DNA of 5,724 bases from Candidatus Shapirobacteria bacterium (GTDB taxonomy: Bacteria; Patescibacteriota; Microgenomatia; UBA12405). Position 1 is the first letter of the stretch. Each line of letters begins with the position of its first letter. The stretch lies in contig JAQVQI010000037.1 of NCBI GenBank assembly GCA_028701645.1, forward strand, positions 1 through 5,724, read 5' to 3'. This document shows positions 1 to 4,885 of the stretch, piece after piece. Below the pieces are notes generated by a model. That model saw nothing but the letters and a program-made list of their open reading frames with translations, made no database searches and had not been told where the DNA came from. The position numbers and the translations under genes were made by a program.

Positions 1-542
1 CCCAATATCAAACAGTCTATGCTACCAAAATTGGCTCGGCCGCCGCCCCCACCGCCGGCCTTCATTTTACAAAAAAATTATTATCAGATCTAAAAAAGAA
101 AGGCGTCCAAATAGAATACATCACTCTCCATGTCGGTTTAGGAACTTTTCAAAATCTTCGTCCAGAAAACATCGAAACCAAAACCTTACATACTGAGTTT
201 TACGAAATTGACAAAAAAACTGCAAATAATTTAGATCTTGCCAAATCAAGGGGTAAAAGAATTGTTGCCGTTGGTACCACGACGGTTCGTACCCTTGAAT
301 CAGCTATTAATTTAAAAGGCAAAATTAATCCAGGAGTGGCATCCACCAATATTTTTATCTACCCACCATATAAATTTAAATTTGTTGATGCTCTGATTAC
401 CAATTTTCATTTACCAAAATCTAGCTTATTGATGTTGGTGTCTGCTTTTGCCACTAAAGAAAAAATATCCAATTCTTATCAAGTCGCCATCAACAATAAA
501 TACCGTTTTTTCAGTTTTGGTGACGCCATGTTAATCTTTTGA
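1..542 (+). CDS. queA: QueA, tRNA preQ1(34) S-adenosylmethionine ribosyltransferase-isomerase (C-terminal half, 5' truncated)
   Basis: QueA transfers and isomerises the ribosyl part of S-adenosylmethionine onto preQ1 at the wobble position of tRNAs, giving epoxyqueuosine; it is a cytoplasmic late-step enzyme of queuosine synthesis. The open frame enters from the window edge (first full codon at base 3) and runs 179 codons to TGA at 540-542. Family hallmarks are visible: YQTVYA near the start, GSAAAPTAGLHF at about residues 11-22, LHVGLGTFQ, the GTTTVRTLE block, then DALITNFHLPKS, LLMLVSAF, YRFFSFGDAMLI at the C-terminus. Complete QueA is about 340 residues, so roughly the N-terminal half lies outside. 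A GTG at 336 is an internal Val codon, not a start. The end matches the usual C-terminus, so TGA is a true stop, which argues against a UGA-recoded genome. Identification is secure; upstream context is not visible. Confidence 0.96.
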   Translation, partial: QYQTVYATKIGSAAAPTAGLHFTKKLLSDLKKKGVQIEYITLHVGLGTFQNLRPENIETKTLHTEFYEIDKKTANNLDLAKSRGKRIVAVGTTTVRTLESAINLKGKINPGVASTNIFIYPPYKFKFVDALITNFHLPKSSLLMLVSAFATKEKISNSYQVAINNKYRFFSFGDAMLIF

Positions 543-550
543 AAATTATT

Positions 551-600
551 CTTTCCCTCTTGTTAAAGAGGGGAAAGTCCCGCCATTGCGGGACAAGAGG
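551..600. repeat. Palindromic hairpin element between queA and mscL
   Basis: This roughly 50-bp element is more GC-rich than the surrounding spacer and starts 8 bases after the queA stop. It holds two adjacent hairpins. One pairs CTTTCCCTCTT (551-561) with AAGAGGGGAAAG (566-577), with one bulged G. The other is a perfect 7-bp stem, GTCCCGC (577-583) with GCGGGAC (588-594), around the loop CATT. The first arm can pair instead with a third segment: CCTCTTGT (556-563) complements ACAAGAGG (593-600) over 8 bp, so alternative folds exclude each other. No T-run follows on the plus strand, so it is not a textbook intrinsic terminator, though it could define the queA 3' end. The pattern resembles short dispersed palindromic repeats of bacterial intergenic regions. 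Only one copy is visible here, so calling it a dispersed repeat is inference; the pairing is directly seen. Confidence 0.6.
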
Positions 601-629
601 AGATTGAATAAAATTATTTATTTTTCTTG

Positions 630-635
630 TATAAT
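630..635 (+). promoter_or_regulatory. Putative -10 box of mscL (possible leaderless start)
   Basis: A perfect TATAAT lies six bases before the mscL ATG at 642, so transcription would be expected to begin on or next to the A of the start codon. TTGAAT at 604-609 is the only -35-like hexamer, but its 20-bp spacing is too long to be convincing. The only purine-rich Shine-Dalgarno-like stretch (GAGGAG, 597-602) is about 40 bases from the ATG and cannot serve it. AT-rich spacers often contain TATAAT-like words, so the position rather than the match alone is the argument. Confidence 0.5.
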
Positions 636-641
636 TACTTT

Positions 642-953
642 ATGAAACATTTAAAAGGATTTGTTGAATTTATCCGGACTCAAGGAGTCGTTGGTTTAGC
701 TGTCGGTTTTATCATGGGCAGTTCTATTACCAAACTTATTACTTCTTTTGTTAACAACCTTATTAACCCGCTGGTCGGAGCCTTATTAGGGTCAATCGGA
801 AACCTTGCCGAGGCCTATTTCCAAATAGGTTCTGCCAAAATAATGTATGGTAACTTCATCAATAGTCTGATTGATTTTATAATTATCGCTTTTGTCGTTT
901 ATTTTGGCGTCAAAGTCTTCAATGTTGAGAAACTTGATAAAAAAGACAAATAA
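642..953 (+). CDS. mscL: MscL, large-conductance mechanosensitive channel (compact form)
   Basis: MscL forms a homopentameric inner-membrane pore that opens under membrane tension and releases solutes during hypo-osmotic shock. The 103-residue product starts MKHLKGFVEFIRTQG, the amphipathic N-terminal helix. TM1 follows (about residues 16-48) with the family pattern VVGLAVGFIMGSS, then VNNLINPLVGALLG. A short external loop (about 50-71, including YFQIGSAKIMYG) leads to TM2 (about 72-93, FINSLIDFIIIAFVVYFGVKVF) and a brief charged tail, KLDKKDK. E. coli MscL has 136 residues; here the loop and the cytoplasmic helical tail are short. I chose the ATG at 642 because it opens directly into the family N-terminus; an in-frame TTG at 627 would add five residues but overlaps the -10 box. 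It has no Shine-Dalgarno sequence. It converges on the 2H phosphodiesterase gene. Confidence 0.93.
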   Translation: MKHLKGFVEFIRTQGVVGLAVGFIMGSSITKLITSFVNNLINPLVGALLGSIGNLAEAYFQIGSAKIMYGNFINSLIDFIIIAFVVYFGVKVFNVEKLDKKDK

Positions 954-965
954 CTCTAAATCGTT

Positions 966-1562
966 TTAAGCATATATAGAAGCTCGATTATTTTCCCCAA
1001 AACGATATATTTCAGTTAGTAGTATAGATGGTTCTTCTTGATTACCAATTTTTAAATTAGCAATTGTTCTCCATCGTTGATCGCCGACTCTTTGAGTTAC
1101 CTCAACTTCTTTAATTAGTAAAGGAATTGGATTGTCAAATACTTTGTTATAATGAGATTTTGCTTCTTTCATTCTAGGTTTAGTCGGGAAAAAACCTAAT
1201 GTTAGATGTGGCATAAAAGGACCCTTGTTAATTGCTATTCTTATTCCTTCTCCAAGGGAGAATTTAACATCACTGTATAAATCATCAAAAATCTTTCTCT
1301 CTACTTGATCACAACTTGTCAAGAATACTACCCTTGGTGGATTTATACTACTTACCCTGTTTAGTGTAAATATAAAAGGCGGTATAGTTTGTAATTGGTC
1401 AGCAACCCTGTCAACAAAATCAGTATTTTCTGACATTATTGTGGTTAGTAAGGTTATATGTGGATTTAATTTTGTCCAGTTTGAAACTTTGTAGGCTTTT
1501 TTTCGGATATCTTCGGAGACTTCTTCAGGTGGCTTTATTATTATCGAATAACTTCTTTCCAT
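966..1562 (-). CDS. 2H phosphodiesterase superfamily protein (2'-5' RNA ligase-like)
   Basis: The 198-residue product carries the two HxT motifs that define the 2H phosphodiesterase superfamily: PHITLL (His35, Thr37) and PHLTLGFF (His119, Thr121), 84 residues apart in a two-lobed domain. Family members act in the cytoplasm on 2',3'-cyclic or 2'-5' phosphodiester bonds of RNA or nucleotides, either hydrolysing cyclic phosphates or, in vitro, joining tRNA halves. The substrate cannot be read from sequence. Both catalytic pairs are intact, so an active enzyme is expected. The segment after the second motif (about 146-198) holds a strand-like stretch, PLLIKEVEVTQR, plus ILLTEIYRF, consistent with the closing beta strands of the fold. 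There is no signal peptide or membrane segment. It lies 110 bp downstream of pyrG on the same strand. The ATG at 1562 has no Shine-Dalgarno sequence. The PF13563/LigT-like assignment is from motifs, hence no gene symbol. Confidence 0.85.
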   Translation of the reverse strand: MERSYSIIIKPPEEVSEDIRKKAYKVSNWTKLNPHITLLTTIMSENTDFVDRVADQLQTIPPFIFTLNRVSSINPPRVVFLTSCDQVERKIFDDLYSDVKFSLGEGIRIAINKGPFMPHLTLGFFPTKPRMKEAKSHYNKVFDNPIPLLIKEVEVTQRVGDQRWRTIANLKIGNQEEPSILLTEIYRFGENNRASIYA

Positions 1563-1567
1563 TATTT

Positions 1568-1573
1568 TTTATA
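1568..1573 (-). promoter_or_regulatory. Putative -10 box of the 2H phosphodiesterase gene
   Basis: Read on the minus strand, TATAAA (1573 to 1568) sits five bases before the ATG at 1562, a position compatible with a leaderless transcript. A second candidate, a perfect TATAAT at 1614-1609, would give a leader of about 40 bases that also lacks any Shine-Dalgarno sequence. No good -35 hexamer is seen for either. The 110-bp gap (1563-1672) is almost pure A+T apart from a C-run near 1658-1662, so chance matches are likely. A promoter here would let this gene be expressed separately from pyrG. Confidence 0.35.
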
Positions 1574-1672
1574 AAACAATAACTATTTGTATAAAAAATA
1601 ATTAATAAATTATAGTAATATCTTTTAACCAAAATTTGTATTAGTATTAAAACATCACCCCCAAAACAATCT

Positions 1673-3328
1673 CTATTTTATAGCCTTTATAAACGCCATA
1701 AAAAGTGGGTGTGGATGTAGTGGTCGAGAAATATATTCCGGATGAAATTGAGTTGCCACAAAAAATGGGTGGTTAGTCAGTTCGATTGCTTCAACCAATT
1801 TCCCATCTGGTGAAGTTCCTGAAATTTTTAATCCAGCTTTTTCTAATTGCTCTCTATAGTCATTGTTGACTTCATAACGGTGTCGGTGTCTTTCAAAAAC
1901 AATATTTTCTTTTGTCTCGTATTTTATATTTTTAAAATTATTTTCGACGTTCCAAGGTGCCTCTTTATTGTTGCCATATTTTTTATAAGCATCTAATAAT
2001 TTTGTCTTTGGTGTTAATTTACAGGGCCAAGAACCGAGACGGATCGTTCCTCCATATTGTTTCATTTTTAAGTATTTTTCTTGATCAGGCATAATATGGA
2101 CAACCGGGTATTTTGTTTTATTGTCAACTTCAAAAGAATTGGCCTTTTCTAAATTAAGTACATTGCGGGTAAATTCAACCACTGCCATTTGCATTCCAAA
2201 ACACAAACCTAAATAGGGTATTTTATTTTCTCTAGCAAATTCCACCGCTTTTATTATTCCTTCAACTCCACGACTACCCCAACCCTGTGGAACTACAATT
2301 CCTTGATAATTTTTCAAATCTTTAACCTCATAATCATTTGAGTCAATTGCCTCTATTTCAATTTTTACTCCGTTGTCTATCGAGGCATGTTTCAGGGCTT
2401 CTAACACCGAAACATAAACATCTTTATGATTTCCTTTTCCCGATTTTACGTATTTTCCCACTAAGGCAATTTTTACTATCTTTTTAGCTTTTTTCATCTT
2501 TTCTACCATTTGATTCCAAGTATCAAGATTTAATTCATGTTTTTTTATTTTAAAATGTTTTTTTATTTTTTTGACTAAGCCTTGTTTCTCTAACAAAATC
2601 GGGACTTCATAAATTGAAGGGCAATCAGGATCGTCAAAAATAGAATCACTATCCATAAAGCATCTTTTAGCCAAAGTTTCCAACCGAGGTTCATCTACCC
2701 CTGTTTCGCTTCGAGTAATCAAAACATCTGGCATTATTCCGGCCGCTCTCAGTTGCGACACTGCATGTTGGGTTGGTTTGGTTTTTAGCTCTCCCACATT
2801 TCTTAAATAGGGGATATAAGACACCATCACATACATTGTATTTCTCTCTCGGCCAATTTCTCTGGCGGCATACAAAAAGGGTAAGTTTTCAATATCTCCA
2901 GTCGTTCCTCCAATTTCAACAATTACAAAATCATTTCCTTTCTCCAGTTCATAAAATCTTCTTTTAATTTCATTTGGGACATCAGGGATCATTTCCACAT
3001 CTCTTCCTTTATATTTAAAAGCTCGTTCATTTTCTATAATTGTTTTATAGATTTTTCCCGAAGTAATATTATTGTCTTTAAAAAAACTTTGATTTAAAAA
3101 TCTTTCATAATTGCCCAAATCTTGGTCAATTTCTCCTCCGTCTGTGGTCACAAAAGTTTCTCCGTGTTCAGCTGGCCTCATTGTTCCAGCATCAATATTT
3201 AAATATGGATCAATTTTGATATGATTTACTCTAAAACCACAAGACTTAAGTAACATTCCAATTGAGGCCGAAACAACTCCTTTACCCAGACCGCTTACTA
3301 CTCCACCAAAGACAAAAATATATTTCAT
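1673..3328 (-). CDS. pyrG: CTP synthase (glutamine-hydrolysing)
   Basis: CTP synthase makes CTP from UTP, ATP and glutamine, the last step of pyrimidine nucleotide synthesis; it is cytoplasmic and usually tetrameric. The 551-residue protein is full length (family about 530-550). The N-terminal synthetase domain (1 to about 270) shows the P-loop GGVVSGLGKG (8-17), KIDPYLNIDAGTM (38-50), DQDLGNYERF (68-77), EIGGTTGDIE (138-147) and the UTP-site block LKTKPTQHAV (181-190). A lysine-rich linker (about 252-285) leads to a class I glutamine amidotransferase domain with nucleophile Cys376 in LGLCFGMQ, ERHRHRYEVNN (479-489) and the catalytic His529/Glu531 in QFHPE. Two oddities: PGGFG reads PQGWG at 347-351, and about 24 extra residues lie within about 439-478 compared with my recollection of E. 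coli PyrG. The ATG at 3328 opens straight into the family start KYIFVFGG. It lies 75 bp from the glycosyltransferase gene and probably has its own promoter. Confidence 0.98.
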   Translation of the reverse strand: MKYIFVFGGVVSGLGKGVVSASIGMLLKSCGFRVNHIKIDPYLNIDAGTMRPAEHGETFVTTDGGEIDQDLGNYERFLNQSFFKDNNITSGKIYKTIIENERAFKYKGRDVEMIPDVPNEIKRRFYELEKGNDFVIVEIGGTTGDIENLPFLYAAREIGRERNTMYVMVSYIPYLRNVGELKTKPTQHAVSQLRAAGIMPDVLITRSETGVDEPRLETLAKRCFMDSDSIFDDPDCPSIYEVPILLEKQGLVKKIKKHFKIKKHELNLDTWNQMVEKMKKAKKIVKIALVGKYVKSGKGNHKDVYVSVLEALKHASIDNGVKIEIEAIDSNDYEVKDLKNYQGIVVPQGWGSRGVEGIIKAVEFARENKIPYLGLCFGMQMAVVEFTRNVLNLEKANSFEVDNKTKYPVVHIMPDQEKYLKMKQYGGTIRLGSWPCKLTPKTKLLDAYKKYGNNKEAPWNVENNFKNIKYETKENIVFERHRHRYEVNNDYREQLEKAGLKISGTSPDGKLVEAIELTNHPFFVATQFHPEYISRPLHPHPLFMAFIKAIK

Positions 3329-3335
3329 TGTCTCT

Positions 3336-3341
3336 ATTTTA
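3336..3341 (-). promoter_or_regulatory. Putative -10 box of pyrG (possible leaderless start)
   Basis: On the minus strand TAAAAT (3341 to 3336) ends seven bases before the pyrG ATG at 3328, so transcription would start at or next to the start codon. The bases between (AGAGACA) contain no proper Shine-Dalgarno sequence. A run of nine T (plus-strand A-run 3351-3359) lies upstream of the box; no convincing -35 hexamer is seen. If the transcript is leaderless, there is no room for a leader-based CTP-sensing attenuator of the kind known for Bacillus subtilis pyrG. This is inference from spacing. Confidence 0.45.
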
Positions 3342-3403
3342 TCCGTCAGTAAAAAAAAAGAAATATCTTTATTTATTTACTATTTAGTGTTTAAATAAAA
3401 TGA

Positions 3404-4837
3404 TTACCGCCATTTCCAAGACTCCAATACTATTTCCCTAAAGTTTTTAATTTCAGTTTGTTGATAACCTAATTTTTCCATTTTTTGTTTTATTTCTATT
3501 CCGTGGATAATTCCGCCATACGGGACAATCGTTATTTCTTTTTCTACCGGGTTTGAAGTTTTTATGTCTATTATTTCAATAGATGGGTTATAAAACTTAA
3601 TTGGGTCAGAAAATGAAGCTATCATATAAATTTTTTGATTATTGTCCAAACTTTCTGCCAAACTTTTCCAATCTTCCCGGTGCATTTTAGGATTAAGTAA
3701 ATAAGTAAAACTAAAGACCAAAAACCCGAAAGCCAACAACAATTTAACTATTATTCTTTTATTATTAGCCAAAATTAACGACAACACTGGGATTAAATAT
3801 AAAAATCTAAAATATTGTAATAGTGGTGACTTAATTGAAAATATAATTCCAAAAATTATTGGGGTTACTAATAAAAAAGATAATAATTTGTTTTTTAAAA
3901 TATTTTTTCCCACAATACTCCAGACAATCAAAGCCCATATCCCTCCAATCAAATAATATGTTTGTTTGGGGTACCAACTGACACGCCCAATACTAAATTT
4001 CAAAAAAATTAACAACAAATTTTTTATATTTACCTTACCCAAGACTAATCCCCAATTAGTAACCTGATTAAGCATGTTCCCCGAATACCCAAGTTGTGAT
4101 ATTAATAGTTGGCTTACTACCAACATGGCACATATTATTCCAACACTGTTATATAAAAAAAGTTTATTTTTTTTCGTCAATAACAAATAAAGAATCATGG
4201 CACAAATACCAAAAATAGATCCGTAAAAAGTCACGAATGACAAAAATGTCATCAGGTTAAAACCTAAAATATTTTTCCAGCTAATTTTATTCCCCGAGTC
4301 TGGAGAAGGAATCATTTTTATCAAATAATAAACCGCCCCAGTTAACCACATAGAGGTCATTGAATACATTCTTAATTCTTGAGAATAATAAATTAATAGT
4401 GGGTTTATTGAGACAAACACCGCCGACCATAGTCCATATTTTTTATCTTTAATTTCTTTCCCTATCAAATAGACAATCCCTATTGTAATAACTGCAAATA
4501 TTACCGAACTTAGTCGCATTATTCCGACATTTTCACCAAATATCTTTATCCAAATATTTAAAAACCAATAATAAAGAGGTGGGTGAAAGTCAAAATGAGA
4601 AAATCCGCTGACTATCTGATTTAGGGGCATTTTTGCTACACTTATCGATATCGCCTCATCAAGCCACAAAGACTGATTAATTCCAACTAACCGAATTAAA
4701 AAACTAAATATTAACAAATATATGACCATGCTTAATGGTAAGGCTAATAATAAATTTAGTCTATCACGTTGGTAATTAATCCTCCCAAAAGTAAAAGAAA
4801 ATAGTATATAATCTTTTATTACCCGAATATTACCCAA
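3404..4837 (-). CDS. GT-C family polytopic membrane glycosyltransferase (PMT_2/GT39-like)
   Basis: The roughly 477-residue protein is an integral membrane glycosyltransferase of the GT-C fold, which uses lipid-phosphate-linked sugars and acts on the outer face of the membrane. After a first TM segment (about 28-52) comes LWLDEA (57-62), whose Asp60-Glu61 matches the conserved acidic pair in the first external loop of this fold. HFDFHPPLYYWFLNIW (81-96) and YYSQELRMYSM (150-160) are further family signatures. About nine to eleven hydrophobic segments run to about residue 381, followed by a soluble C-terminal part starting with HREDWKSL (386-393). Donor and acceptor cannot be predicted; a surface polysaccharide or lipid or protein glycosylation role is likely. 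The start is uncertain: no ATG fits before Met37, and the in-frame TTG at 4837 is used here. An out-of-frame ATG at 4844 sits better relative to a -10 box. No Shine-Dalgarno sequence is present. It is divergent from rarA and precedes pyrG. Confidence 0.87.
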   Translation of the reverse strand: MGNIRVIKDYILFSFTFGRINYQRDRLNLLLALPLSMVIYLLIFSFLIRLVGINQSLWLDEAISISVAKMPLNQIVSGFSHFDFHPPLYYWFLNIWIKIFGENVGIMRLSSVIFAVITIGIVYLIGKEIKDKKYGLWSAVFVSINPLLIYYSQELRMYSMTSMWLTGAVYYLIKMIPSPDSGNKISWKNILGFNLMTFLSFVTFYGSIFGICAMILYLLLTKKNKLFLYNSVGIICAMLVVSQLLISQLGYSGNMLNQVTNWGLVLGKVNIKNLLLIFLKFSIGRVSWYPKQTYYLIGGIWALIVWSIVGKNILKNKLLSFLLVTPIIFGIIFSIKSPLLQYFRFLYLIPVLSLILANNKRIIVKLLLAFGFLVFSFTYLLNPKMHREDWKSLAESLDNNQKIYMIASFSDPIKFYNPSIEIIDIKTSNPVEKEITIVPYGGIIHGIEIKQKMEKLGYQQTEIKNFREIVLESWKWR

Positions 4838-4885
4838 ACACCATATTACTACTTATACTCAACTAATTATCTAATTTACTAATCA
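4838..4885. promoter_or_regulatory. Divergent promoter region between the glycosyltransferase gene and rarA
   Basis: This 48-bp gap must hold signals for both divergent genes. A shared TATA core at 4854-4857 gives TATAAG on the minus strand (4857 to 4852) and TATACT on the plus strand (4854-4859), so one site could drive both directions. The minus box lies seven bases before an ATG at 4844; the plus box would give rarA a leader of about 20 bases. A weaker plus candidate, TTTACT (4875-4880), is five bases before the rarA ATG. The plus strand has no G from 4838 until the G of the rarA ATG, so a Shine-Dalgarno sequence for rarA is impossible here. No clear -35 elements are seen. The exact promoter choice is inference. 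Confidence 0.45.

Noticed and set aside
37..60. GC-rich patch near the window start as an element or foreign insert
   Set aside because: It encodes the invariant GSAAAPTAGL motif of QueA in Gly/Ala/Pro codons, which explains the local G+C.
336..542. Separate 68-codon gene starting at GTG 336
   Set aside because: It is the in-frame C-terminal part of queA; the same frame is open back to the window edge with QueA motifs.
540..542. TGA of queA as a recoded sense codon (UGA = Gly or Trp)
   Set aside because: The protein already ends at the usual QueA C-terminus, the frame meets TAA eight codons later, and no other gene contains internal TGA; standard code fits.
627..641. TTG at 627 as the mscL start
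   Set aside because: It adds five residues not typical of the MscL N-terminus and overlaps the TATAAT at 630-635; the ATG at 642 fits the family start.
960..1006. ATCGTTTT / AAAACGAT inverted repeat as a terminator
   Set aside because: The arms are only 8 bp and 31 bases apart, without an adjacent T-run, and one arm lies inside coding sequence; probably chance.
1563..1672. Small gene or RNA in the gap between pyrG and the 2H gene
   Set aside because: The 110 bases are nearly pure A+T, with no open frame of useful length and no stable stem; only weak promoter-like words are seen.
2773..2967. Plus-strand 64-codon open frame opposite pyrG
   Set aside because: It is fully antisense to a highly conserved part of CTP synthase, its translation has no recognisable domain, and it has no ribosome-binding site; it is a shadow frame.
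3381..3397. Hairpin TATTTA-GTGTT-TAAATA as terminator of the glycosyltransferase gene
   Set aside because: The stem is six A-T pairs only, and the nine-T run on the minus strand begins more than 20 bases downstream, so it does not form a standard intrinsic terminator.
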